Source: Phellopilus nigrolimitatus
Taxonomy: Eukaryota > Basidiomycota > Agaricomycetes > Hymenochaetales > Hymenochaetaceae
Length of the DNA: 17,966 bases
Reading direction: 5' to 3'
NCBI GenBank assembly: GCA_021029095.1
Contig: JAJOHG010000472.1
Span: 1 to 17,966 of the forward strand
This document shows positions 1 through 8,404 of the stretch, piece by piece. A program made the position numbers and the translations under genes. The notes beneath the pieces were generated by a model. The model did no database searches and had not been told where the DNA came from. It saw only the letters and a list, made by a program, of their open reading frames with translations. Each line of letters starts with the position of its first letter. Positions within the stretch are counted from its first letter, which is position 1.

Positions 1-673
1 CCGACTCGGCCGCCTCTCTGCTTGGGCCCGGTAGCGGCGACTCCATCAGCCGCCCCTCCAACTCATCGGCCGACCATACCTCCCGCTCTCCCGTGTCGGA
101 TCTCCCTGACCCTCCCGTCGCGTTCTCCGTCCTCGTTGTCGCGGCCGCCTCCTTTCCCTCTCGTCAACCTCAACTCTCGCGACAGATGCGCGTACTCACA
201 GGAGTGCGCCTCCCTCTCCCCGGCACGGCCGACATTGAGCTCGTCGCAAAACCGACGGCCGCTCTCCCTTCCCGGCTCCCGCCAATCTCGTCCATCGCCA
301 TCAGTGCGGCGACCGCGTCCAGAACATCCCCGTCCGCGCCTGCATTCCGCGCACTGACTTCCAAGGCCGCCGACGCCTCCTGCAAGTCGCGCCGCTCCGC
401 GTCCAGGGTCTCCCGGTCGACCGCCGCCAGCGCACCGTCATGATAACTCCAAACGGTGTTTACCCACTCCTACCAATACGGTTAGCGCGAATATCCACCG
501 ACCAACCCGGCCGACATACCATTCGTTCCCGCACCTCTACAACCGACATGAGCAATGCTCCCGCATCGGTCAACGCCGCGCCTTCGGCAATAACCCGCCC
601 GTACCCCGGAAAAAGCGCCCCGCACCGCCGCCGCCGCCTGTTGCGCAGGAGTTGGGAGAAAGGAGGAAGACAT
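1..673 (-). pseudogene. Partial, frameshifted multi-exon gene of unknown function, cut by the window edge
   Basis: Three exon-like blocks read leftward. The first runs from an ATG at 673 (MSSSFLPTPAQQ...) to a GTATGT donor at 519. An intron with branch GCTAAC ends in GGTAG, and the next exon starts at about 470 with EWVNTVWSYHDGALAAVDRE and runs to a GTGAGT donor near 200. A third open block (EAAATTRTENATGG...) continues past base 1. The ATG frame and the frame needed at the first donor (...ALFPGYGRVIAEGAALTDAGALLMSVVEVRERM in pieces) differ by one base. The break lies in a run of GCG/G triplets near 610-625, so this is a one-base frameshift, a sequence error, or a misjudged first exon (an upstream exon from the ATG near 755 with a splice at the CAACAG is possible). 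All visible introns are phase 0, as in the downstream gene at 2861-1135, which hints at relatedness, but I see no convincing sequence similarity. No domain recognised. Confidence 0.42.
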
Positions 674-1134
674 GGTTAAGACGATCCCACCCACGAATGT
701 CCTCCTTAAATCCCGACTGTGCATCAACCCGCAACCATTCCCGCGTCGACATCAAACTACGCTTTCCGACTCCATCGACATCAAACTACGCTTTCCGACT
801 CCGCGCTTCGATACATTCACCGGGCCCCGTACACCGGCCGTCCACATCGGCTTCTTCCGCAGCGCATCATTTCTCTATTTCGGCCTCGCTATGCCGCCAT
901 GTCCAACCCGCCATCCCGTCCTTAGTACCGCCCCGCTCCCCGACAACGCCACACCCGCCGCTCCGCCTCGCTCAAGTTCGCACCCGGTCGCCTCACACCC
1001 GTTCAAATAAAACCTCGCATTCTATGTACTATTCCGATATTATATTATACACATGCGGACACGAAAGCATTTTCAAAACCACAAAACACGAAAGCAAAAA
1101 CACGATAACAAGACGAAATCCGACGCGACAACAC
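674..1134. other. Intergenic region between two tandem minus-strand genes
   Basis: No coding signal. It holds the 5' flank of the partial left gene and the 3' flank of the four-exon gene ending at 1135. A 29-bp tandem duplication lies at 746-802. An AT-rich patch near 1030-1050 (tattatattatac) follows the stop of the 1135 gene and could serve in its 3' end formation. Confidence 0.5.
746..802. repeat. 29-bp tandem duplication, two copies
   Basis: The unit starting TCGACATCAAACTACGC appears at 746-773 and again at 775-802 with 28 identical bases, a period of 29. It lies upstream of the partial left gene. Confidence 0.85.
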
Positions 1135-2861
1135 TCACTTCCCCGCTTTCTTCCCTTTCCCCTTTCCTTTACCCTTCTCCGTTCCGTACTCCGCGTCCGG
1201 TCGCGGCCCACCCAGCAGCGCATACAGGTGCTCGTTCGCTTCCAACTTCCGACGGATCGCCCGGATCGCCTCTCGATGACCGCCCAGCTGCACGTACAGG
1301 CCGTCCATCGCGCGGGAATGGGCCGTGATCATTTTCTCGTCCGCCACGAGGTTCTCCAGCAACGCCGCCCGCAGAACCCCGATGTCCCGCCGGTCCATCC
1401 GCGCCACGAACGTCCCCGCTGTGACCCTGTCGAAAACATCGCCCGCGTCGGCCGTGCCCTCACCGTCCGACTCCCCTTCCGCGTCCGCATCGCTCTCCTC
1501 CACGACCGAAGCCGACTTGGCCGCGCGGCTGCGAGACCTCTTGACGACGTCTCCGTCCGCCGGGACACACCCCTTCTTCTGGTGGGCGCACTTCTGGCAG
1601 ACCTTGCTGCTCTCGGTGCGGTAGCACTTCGCGGCCGTCTTCTTGCAGTTTTCACACGGCGGGGTGTGCTCGGTCCACGTCGGCTCGTCCTTCGTCCCGC
1701 GCTCGGCCTTCACCCTTCCGGCGACCTGCTCATCACCCGTTAGCGCCTCCATCCACTATCTCGCACCCGGCCCTTACCTTAGCAACCCTCCCTTCCATAC
1801 CTCCCACTCCCCGAGCCGCCACAATCACCCCACCCGCCGTTCCCGATCCGTCCGCCGCCGCCGCTCCGCCCACCGCATCCGCTCCACCCAACCCGTCCGC
1901 ACCGTCCTCCCATCCGCCGCCCGCCTCCGACTCCGCCCCGTCCCCGAAACCACTCCACTCCCTCACCATCTCCGTGTCCCCATCCGCATCCCTCGCTCCG
2001 TCCCGCTCCGCCCCGCCGTCCTCTCGGGCCGTATCCTTCGCCACGAGGCCGGACACCGTGCCGACTGCAGCTTCCGCACCAGCATCCGACACTGCGCCGC
2101 CCCCGCCAGTCTCCTCTCCCGCGCCCTTCGGAGATTCCGCCCACTCGGCCGCCTCGTCTCTACCCGCGGTCGGCGAGCCCACCCGCGCCTGCTTGTCCGC
2201 TCGGCCCTTCTCACACGGCGCCTCTTGCGACGCCGCACGCTTGCGGGCGACCGGCGCTTGCGTGACCACCGAGGGCGGACCCTCCAGCTGTCTCCGTTAA
2301 ACACCAATACCCACTCAAAAACCGTGAGCAGCCACTCACCGTCGGCTCCTCCTCCTCCGCCTTCACCACGCGTTCCGCCTCCGCCGCCGCGAGTGCCGCG
2401 TACTTGCGAAGGTCGCCCAAATCCGCCCCAGTGGCGCGCGCGCGGTCCACGAGCCCAGTGTATTGCCGACGTAGGGCGCGCTTCATCCCCGCAACCCACT
2501 CGTAGTCGTCCGGCGTGAAACGATCTCGGCAGTCGTTTAACGCCGCATCCAGCGTCTTCTACCCGTCGGTAACTCAACATTAGCGTCCCACCCTCAACCT
2601 CAGCAAACGACAAAAACTTACCCAGCGGAAATCTGCCTGCCATACGCCCTCCAGGAGCATGGCCTTGTCGTCCTCCGTGCTCCACTCCCGCACGCTCTCC
2701 TCGAACGCGTCGATCGCCATCCGAACCAGCCCCCCCCCAGTGGTCGCCAGAAACGCGTTCGGCGGCACGGTCCCGGTCACCGAAGTCCCGGTCACAGAAG
2801 TCCCAGCCGCAGAAGCCCCAGTTTCCGGAAGAGAAGCAGAGCGCGGGGGCAGCGAAGACAT
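1135..2861 (-). CDS. Hypothetical protein with a Zn(II)2Cys6-type cysteine cluster (4 exons, 519 aa)
   Basis: Exons 2861-2622, 2558-2340, 2287-1778 and 1725-1135. The introns are 63, 52 and 52 nt, with donors GTAAGT, GTGAGT and GTAAGG, branch sites CTAAT/TTAAC/CTAAC, and all phase 0. The start ATG sits in a CCACCATG context. The protein has a Ser/Thr/Pro-rich N-terminus with TSVTG repeats, then a helical region (about 40-150) including YEWVAGMKRALRRQY and RATGADLGDLRKYAA, then a long low-complexity Ala/Gly/Asp/Glu stretch. Six cysteines follow at about 347, 350, 357, 366, 369 and 376, giving CX2CX6CX8CX2CX6C, exactly the spacing of fungal binuclear zinc clusters. Next come an acidic linker, a helical segment and a GKGKGKGKKAGK tail. 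In Gal4-type regulators the cluster is usually N-terminal; here it is at two-thirds of the protein and I see no fungal_trans middle domain, so DNA binding is an inference. It is divergent from the ORF at 3460. Confidence 0.78.
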
Positions 2862-3459
2862 GGTGGTCGAAGAGAGAAAGGCGGGAGCACCGACCGTGCT
2901 TAAAACAAAAATTGCTTCCGCCCCCATCACTCGGCTAACCCGATTCGGCAGCGCGCCCCCTTCCGTGCCTGTTGCCACCCGGCACTTGCCGACGGTTCCG
3001 GCGGCACGCCACACCTCCCGGTGAATCACACTACAGTGTCTAAGTCCCTCCGTCCGACTCGTCCCCTAAACGGTACCCGGACGTTTCATCGGTTACTTCT
3101 AGGCCCTGGCATGGAGCCGTCCTCGGCGGCCAATCGCAGCATCCCCTTTTCCTCCCCCACAGTCGGCGCATCTCGGTCAATCGCTCCTCGGCCAGTGCCG
3201 GATCGGATTCAAATCGGCCGCCTCTCCTCTCGGTCGGACACCCAGCGATCCAAATCGGATCGGCTTTTCACCGGCCGTCCCACTTATCGGATGTCGGATA
3301 ATCCGCTCCCTATCGGACACCTGTGGCCACTTACCCCCTTATCGCACCCCCTACTCGCGCATCAGTCGGCACCCATCGGTTATAATGCAACACCGCCACG
3401 CCTCGGCCGCGGCTCACCTATATCAATAACCCGCTGCACACGTACCCCAGGGCACGAAT
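2862..3459. promoter_or_regulatory. Divergent promoter region with a dense TCGG motif cluster
   Basis: Non-coding DNA of 598 bp between two head-to-head genes. About sixteen TCGG tetramers occur on the plus strand between 3120 and 3410, while I see essentially no CCGA on that strand in the same stretch. Many are extended to ATCGG or TCGGA. A TATA-like element (TTATAAT, 3380-3386) lies 74 bp before the ATG at 3460. No TATA is evident for the minus-strand gene. Confidence 0.55.
3380..3386 (+). promoter_or_regulatory. TATA-like element of the ORF at 3460
   Basis: TTATAAT in GC-rich surroundings, 74 bp upstream of the ATG, which allows an ordinary short 5' leader. Confidence 0.4.
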
Positions 3460-4317
3460 ATGGCTGCGCTCGAACCCCCCATCCACATCCCACCCATTCC
3501 CCTTCCGCTCCCCGGCAACGCAGACGCCCCGTCTCCTGTCGGGCTCCCCTATACACTCCCGCTATTCCTTGTCCACGTCGCATGGGTCGCCCTCGTCAAT
3601 CACCTTTCCGAATCCCGACTCGTTCCCCTTGCCATTCACTATGTCGGTCCCCGCTTCGCCGCCCAGTGGAGTAGCATCCCCCTCGACGACGACGCTCCAT
3701 GGTCCTCCTTTATCCGCGGTCTCACCAGAGCCTACCCGGAAATCCTCCCCAGCATTGACCCGCAAAAGCTCTTCCACATGCAATCCGAAATCGGCCGCCT
3801 CATTCTTGAGGACATCGGGCACGATGCGACGCGCGCGTTTGAGGCGTTTTTCTGGATCGACGACATCATCCTTATCTTCGCAATCCAACTCGGCTACCCC
3901 TACCGCGCACGGAATACCCTATCTGCCAACTTCGTTCTCTTCGCCCTTTCGGCAGTTTTCCGACGAACCAGAGATCTCGAGAACCACGGCGGCCTACGTG
4001 CCGATGGCCCCTTCCCGGACCTTCCGCTTCCCGTCATCAACGGCCGCCCACACTATGATTTCGCCAACCCGCCGCGCGCCCGCCCCCTCGCCCCCGAGTT
4101 CAACTTACAATGGGACCTTCACGCTCGTCCCGCCTCGCCACCACCCATCGTCCTTCCGCAACTGTTTCCCGACATACCCGATCTCCAACCTCCCGCCGTT
4201 CCCCCGCTCCCCGAGTTCCTCCTTCCGCCTCCCGCCCGTCTCGCACAGCCCACCGTCATCACCATCTATGACAGTGACGATGAGCGCCCCTCGCGGTCTC
4301 CGCCACCAAGACAGTGA
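3460..4317 (+). CDS. Hypothetical intronless protein, 285 aa
   Basis: A single open frame starting MAALEPPIHIPPIPLPLPGN. The N-terminus is proline-rich. A hydrophobic/aromatic stretch at about 29-48 (LPYTLPLFLVHVAWVALVNH) could be a buried helix or a weak membrane segment. A structured middle follows (about 50-190, with LIFAIQLGYPYRARNTL), then a Pro-rich tail ending in the acidic ITIYDSDDE and an SPPP-rich end. No known family recognised. Sense-like composition through the middle, a TATA-like element and the divergent partner at 2861 support a real gene. Just past the stop, another frame reads on as VTEDGHDFSGGEVYQYTTGY (4314-4373), so the 3' end may be longer through a small intron or may have been frameshifted. 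Confidence 0.6.
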   Translation: MAALEPPIHIPPIPLPLPGNADAPSPVGLPYTLPLFLVHVAWVALVNHLSESRLVPLAIHYVGPRFAAQWSSIPLDDDAPWSSFIRGLTRAYPEILPSIDPQKLFHMQSEIGRLILEDIGHDATRAFEAFFWIDDIILIFAIQLGYPYRARNTLSANFVLFALSAVFRRTRDLENHGGLRADGPFPDLPLPVINGRPHYDFANPPRARPLAPEFNLQWDLHARPASPPPIVLPQLFPDIPDLQPPAVPPLPEFLLPPPARLAQPTVITIYDSDDERPSRSPPPRQ

Positions 4318-4887
4318 CCGAGGACGGTCACGATTTTAGTGGGGGGGAGGTGTACCAGTATACGACTGGGTACAGTCCGATTCTGCCACCGTAGGAGCGG
4401 CAGACGGAGTCCGACGTCGGCAAGCGGTGTTAAGAGGGAGGAACAGCCGGGAGAGTAGTAGGCGGAAGAGGGATCGGACTAAGATGCGGAGGACTAACGG
4501 CCGATGACGCATTCCGCGAGCGGTCGGTCGGCCGATCAGATCGGAGGCGAGTTAGCCGACAGCTAGTGATTCGAGGGTGAAGATAAGAAGGATTTGCGGG
4601 CCGGCGGGTGTCCTATTTAGAGTAGAGTATCGCATCATGTAGTGCAGGGGGGCCCGTCCTTCCTCTATAGAGTTCATTGCCCACTTCTCTTCCCTCTGTC
4701 CGACGTCGATCCGGTTCCCGTCGTCTCGAGGCTTCGCGCTATTTTGTTCCGCTCTGCACTCCGACAGTTGGCTCCGCCCCGACAGATCGAGTCGGCCACG
4801 CGCCCGACGAGGACGCGGCTGCTTCTGATCCGACCCAGTGTTGAGTCCGACTTCGGCTTGTTCCCTCCTGGCTAAAGCACTGTAGAT
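4318..4887. other. Intergenic region between convergent genes
   Basis: No gene assigned. The first 60 bases contain a G-rich tract (4339-4350) that resembles a retroelement polypurine tract but also reads as coding in one frame. The rest is GC-rich with scattered CCGA/TCGG motifs on both strands and a TATTTAGAG patch near 4613. I see no convincing ORF. Confidence 0.4.
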
Positions 4888-6157
4888 TCACCGAACGGCG
4901 GACGTACGGTCCTTCGACTGTTTTCCCGCCCGGCACGAAAGGATCTCGTAAAGCGGAGCCGCCTGTTGTTGCTGCTGCTGCTCGTGCTCGTCCAGCTCCT
5001 CCTGCACGGGCAGCGAGCGATCGGGCGTGCACGTGGCGACGGCACGCACTGAAACGCGGGCGACGCGTTGGACATCTTGCGGATCGCATAGGAGAGCGGG
5101 GACTCACAGTGCTGAGTCTGCAGCTCGCCGGACGTGCGCCGCCGCCCACCCGAGCTGTCCACGTTCGCCTCCACACCTGCAAACGCCGCCGCACCCGCCG
5201 CTGCTGCCACAGCGGCGGCGGTCTTCATGCGTCCGTATGTTGCGCTGACGGCGCCACCTGCGTACACAAGGCCTTCTGTGCCAGGCTCGGCCGGCTGCAT
5301 GGTCTGGTGCTGCTGGAGGTCACAGTCGGCACGAGTGCCATCGGGGTGGAAATCGTCGGGTATCTGCCATTTCTCGTTGCCGTAGGAGAGGAATTGCGGC
5401 GGAGCGACGCGGGCGATCGGGCGTGGGTAGCAGAGCGCGGGGAGTTGCGTCTGCGTCTGCGGCTGCGGCTCTTTTGTGTCCGCGAGAGCGAGGTCATGCA
5501 CGGAAGCGCTGGCGCTCCCTTAAAGACGGGGACGGCGAAGCTTCGCGGCGCACGTTCGTCGGTGCGGCGCCTGTAGAACCGAACGATCAGGTTTTGTCCG
5601 CACTGCGTGAGACAGTTGTGGTACTCACCAGCAAGCTGCTGCTGACAACTGCTGCATAATATTATAAAAACCCGTGAAGACCCCCAAACTGACCCTTGAC
5701 CTCCGTGACCTGGACACGTGGGTTTTCGGGACCCGCAGATCCGTGTCCCAACGGGTCCAGGTCGAGCCGGGTCCGGGTCGAGGAATTTTGGTCACGGGTG
5801 ACCCGCCAACAGGTCCGGGTCAACCCGCGATTCTACTCGTGCTAGGCTCTATCATGAACCAGTCCTCAAATTCCTGGTGCTCAGTTTCTGTGCATGTTTG
5901 GGAGATTTCCACCTTTGCAACACTCATGCTCCTCTTGTTTCAGCTTCTCCGTCTGTCCTCAGCAAGGTGAACAAATTTGTGTCCTTGATGGCTCTGAGCA
6001 GGGAAAGCAGTTGACTAGTCAAGCGTTCACCCAGTCCCAATTGAAATGAAGAGTCTGAACAAGTAAAACTTGAACTCACCGCAATCGGGTAGCCCGGCGA
6101 CGAGGATGGGCAGTAGATCTCTCCGGGCTCACCAGTGACGTGCGTGGGGTCCCACAT
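4888..6157 (-). CDS. Hypothetical small spliced gene with a repeat-bearing first intron (about 220 aa)
   Basis: Proposed exons are 6157-6080 (MWDPTHVTGEPGEIYC..., donor GTGAGT), 5651-5629 (acceptor ATGCAG, donor GTGAGT), 5508-5108 and 5048-4888 (59-nt GTGAGT...TTTCAG intron). Phases agree and give 220 residues ending GKQSKDRTSAVR. The third exon reads convincingly (FLSYGNEKWQIPDDFHPDGT) and contains an Ala-rich hydrophobic run (AAAVAAAAGAAAFAGV), possibly one membrane helix. The last exon has an EEL..EHEQQQQQQ stretch. The acceptor of intron 2 is uncertain: a tidier 58-nt intron ending CTACAG exists but leads into another frame, and the one used here ends GCCAG (120 nt). Intron 1 (428 nt) holds the GGGTC-rich stretch, a 107-bp repeat copy and a SINE-like motif, so it has probably been invaded. 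No family recognised; it could be a decaying gene. Confidence 0.45.
5674..5835. repeat. GGGTC/GACCC-rich degenerate repeat stretch with an internal inverted repeat
   Basis: About ten GGGTC or GACCC pentamers fall in 160 bp. Within it, GACCTGGACACGTGGG (5707-5722) is matched by its near reverse complement at 5747-5763, able to form a stem of about 16 bp. It lies inside the long first intron proposed for the gene at 6157-4888. Confidence 0.55.
5852..5958 (+). repeat. 107-bp direct repeat, copy 1
   Basis: The stretch beginning TCATGAACCAGTCCTCAAAT is repeated at 8790-8896 in the same orientation with one mismatch (G versus A near the right end). Sequence outside these limits is unrelated. Confidence 0.95.
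6005..6051 (+). repeat. SINE-like interspersed motif, copy 1
   Basis: Starts AAGCAGTTGAC and ends AATTGAAATGAAG. It is related to the motifs at 6577-6626, 8408-8457 and 8667-8718. The middle is the most diverged of the four. Confidence 0.55.
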
Positions 6158-6745
6158 AGATGCGAGGGTACAAGCTCATTCAGGAGAGATGCGGCTGTCC
6201 ACAAGGAGCACCTTGCCACTGTGTCGAAATGAATACATATAGTACAACAGCACATGCGAAAGGCAAAGTATAGCCTGGAGGCCCTGGACAAAAAATGGGT
6301 TGGAGTCAGAGGTATCTAGTTTCAGTCATCATGCTGCCAGTGGCTTTAGCACAGAGGCTTTAAGAAGATTGCCACTTGAGATCATATAATCTGTAGCCTC
6401 CTATGTAAATGAGACATGACCCTCCTTCTTCGCTTTGATAGTGTCGTTGAATGCGAACTGGGGTCTGAGTTTTCCTCTCTTCTCAAACCTGTAGATATGA
6501 GTGTATATATGTCCATGCGTACTCAGGCTGGAGCCTCGGAGCTCAGAGGCCAACCATCCTGCTCAATGTATGTTGTCTTCATTTCAATTATGACCAGGAG
6601 AGCTGTTGATGTGTCGACTGCTCTCCCGGCTGGTGTTGAGAAGCAGTTTTTATGTTCAAACCACAAACTGACCATTTTATTTTGGCAAGAAGTCAGAAGG
6701 TTTGCATGCTTGGAGGCTGCTGAGATGTGCACGCGCAATGTGAGC
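6158..6745. other. AT-richer non-coding stretch with one repeat motif
   Basis: No gene supported. It contains copy 2 of the SINE-like motif. The open frames on either strand are short and have no recognisable protein character. Confidence 0.5.
6577..6626 (-). repeat. SINE-like interspersed motif, copy 2
   Basis: On the minus strand it reads GAGCAGTCGACACATC...CTCTCCTGGTCATAATTGAAATGAAG (in pieces), the closest match being copy 4 at 8667-8718. Confidence 0.65.
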
Positions 6746-7173
6746 ATTCACTGTGGGCATCCACTTAGAATCCCCCCATGGTGAGTTGATTAGTTGTTTT
6801 ATTTAATTGTGGCTTTCTCCACACATTATAGTTTAACACTTTTGGACACTTTTATCCAAATTGTTTGCTAACTTTCTTATGCCTTTCTCCGATTGGTATA
6901 CTTAAGCTTTCTTTTCACCTTTGTCCACACATGAAAGGCTTAACAAAGGCATGTTTTCGTCAAAGCACCCCTTTGTTAAGCCTTTCTTATATGGACAAAG
7001 GCAAAAAGAAAGTTAAAATATACTGTTTGGAGAAAGGCATAAGAAAGTTAGCAAACAATTTGGATAAAAGTGTCCAAAAGTGTTAAACTATAATGTGTGG
7101 AGAAAGCCACAATTAAACAAAACATCTAATTGACTCACCATGGGGGGATTCTAAGTGGATGCCCACAGTGATT
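6746..7173. mobile_element. 422-bp foldback MITE, CACTG termini, ATT target duplication
   Basis: The element spans 6749-7170 and is flanked by ATT at 6746-6748 and 7171-7173. The termini read CACTGTGGGCATCCACTTAG and its reverse complement. The two arms are near-identical over most of their length (blocks such as TGTGGCTTTCTCCACACATT and TTTATCCAAATTGTTTGCTA match exactly inverted), leaving a loop of only about 20 nt around 6959-6960. There is no coding capacity; open frames inside are palindrome by-products. CACTG ends with a 3-bp duplication fit the CACTA (CMC/EnSpm) group as a non-autonomous member; the assignment is an inference from ends and duplication length. Confidence 0.88.
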
Positions 7174-7859
7174 GTTCAACTTCACTCCCTATGACGTCCT
7201 CCACATTGCTGGTATCACAGAATAGCAGGCAAGTATGTAAAGAAGATTAATATTCGCATCAGAGCTCATAGTAACTACTTTCAGACGGCGGGAGGGTTCA
7301 CAGGGCGGTGGACGGGCTCTTTCTTGTGTGGTCTACTGCCGACAGCTGCGCGTCATATGGGGGCAAATTTTGTGACAATGTGCAGAGTTGGGACCAATAA
7401 CTGCTTGGCTTCTAAATTCTTCGGCACTATAGAACATGTTTAGCTGCCCTACCCAGCCACCTATGCAAAAAACCATGAACAGCATAGCTTAGATCTCAAA
7501 GCATGGTCTTTGTGCTGGTCCTCTGCTTCCAGTGACTTGGCATAATAGCACTCTATCAAGCTGGGCTCTGTTTTGGACATATTCAGGTCCCATCAAAGAA
7601 AAATAAAAAAACTCAGGTCTCAGGCTTCGACTTCTTCTTACAATGTGTCATGTCAATCTCAAACTTTAGCTTCTGGTTTTTCACACCTCTGACTCCAAGT
7701 CATGCATTTTCCAGCATAAAACATGGTTGCTTTGTTCTCTTAAAGTACTCAATACCAATACAATATTGTTCTACTTTCTAGATGGCTAGAGCAGCTCAAT
7801 TTGGTTCAAGAAACAAAACAAAAGTGGCAGCCAATATGCACTTGAGACAGTCGGATGGC
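7174..7859. other. Non-coding stretch, nothing recognised
   Basis: No ORF, RNA gene or clear repeat seen in either strand of this 686-bp stretch. Confidence 0.5.
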
Positions 7860-8396
7860 TCAACTGCCCATCATTTGGGTGAGTTTTGTGACAAAATTTA
7901 TTTCCACTGACAGTGCAGATCCCTCCAGAGTGCTCGGCGGCCATTCACCAAAGAAATCATCAACTTCTTCAATAAATCCTTCAACTCCAATATCCTTCAT
8001 CTGCATCATGCATAGCACCTGACCCTTCAGTCTCTGACCACTGTGTACAAGACTCTTCTTAAGATTCTTCAACCCCACAGGAGAGATTTGTGACATCCCA
8101 AAATGTTTAGCAGCCAGAATATCAACTTTGTTTTCAAGGAGTTCTTCATTGAGCAACTCATCCACCTTGAGAAATGGTTTTTCCTTGGGTGCTGTAGATG
8201 AAACTGTGTCATTCAGAATGGTTTTAGAAGCAGTAATCTTCATGTAGTCCACATGGACACCCCCTTGAGTTAAATTTAGGTCTAACGCCTTGGACCGCTC
8301 GGCCATCTCACCCTTAAGCATTTGCACTGCATGCAGTACAGAGCCTGGTGGTGAACCTGATCCACCCCTAAAATTAACTTCTTGTTTTCCTTGCAC
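7860..8396 (-). CDS. Doubtful ORF (178 codons) that reads through a tRNA-like sequence
   Basis: An open frame whose residues 30-42 (GEMAERSKALDL) are simply the translation of the tRNA 5'-half at 8312-8273. Downstream the frame stays open for 120 codons with a fairly protein-like composition (KPFLKVDELLNEELLENKVD, FIEEVDDFFGEWPPSTLEG). No family recognised. It may be a relic of a transposon-borne or captured exon, or chance. The lack of a clean start makes an intact gene unlikely. Confidence 0.2.
   Translation of the reverse strand: MQGKQEVNFRGGSGSPPGSVLHAVQMLKGEMAERSKALDLNLTQGGVHVDYMKITASKTILNDTVSSTAPKEKPFLKVDELLNEELLENKVDILAAKHFGMSQISPVGLKNLKKSLVHSGQRLKGQVLCMMQMKDIGVEGFIEEVDDFFGEWPPSTLEGSALSVEINFVTKLTQMMGS
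8273..8312 (-). repeat. tRNA 5'-half-like sequence (Leu/Ser type), copy A
   Basis: On the minus strand from 8312: GGTGAGATGGCCGAGCGG, then TCCAAGGCGTTAGACCTAA. This gives a 7-base acceptor strand, an A box (TGGCCGAGCGG) and a full D arm of the long-variable-arm type. No T arm or B box follows, so it is not a functional tRNA. Confidence 0.7.
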
Positions 8397-8404
8397 TGTA
8401 CACT

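Noticed and set aside
652..1743. Long plus-strand ORF of 363 codons
   Set aside because: Antisense to the zinc-cluster gene and its flank; its Arg/Pro/Ser-rich composition is the usual shadow of GC-rich coding DNA.
1643..2518. Plus-strand ORF of 291 codons
   Set aside because: Shadow of exons 2-4 of the minus-strand gene, with Arg/Ser/Pro-rich composition and no recognisable motif.
3569..4339. Second plus-strand ORF overlapping the 3460 ORF
   Set aside because: Ser/Pro/Thr-rich overlapping frame; the 3460 frame has the more protein-like composition and the promoter-proximal start.
4339..4374. Polypurine tract followed by TGTACC...GGTACA, resembling the start of a 3' long terminal repeat
   Set aside because: No integrase, reverse transcriptase or gag lies upstream, no matching LTR end or second LTR was found in the window, and the same bases read as a protein-like frame.
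6865..7086. Plus-strand ORF of 73 codons
   Set aside because: It lies wholly within the palindromic MITE and is a by-product of the inverted repeat.
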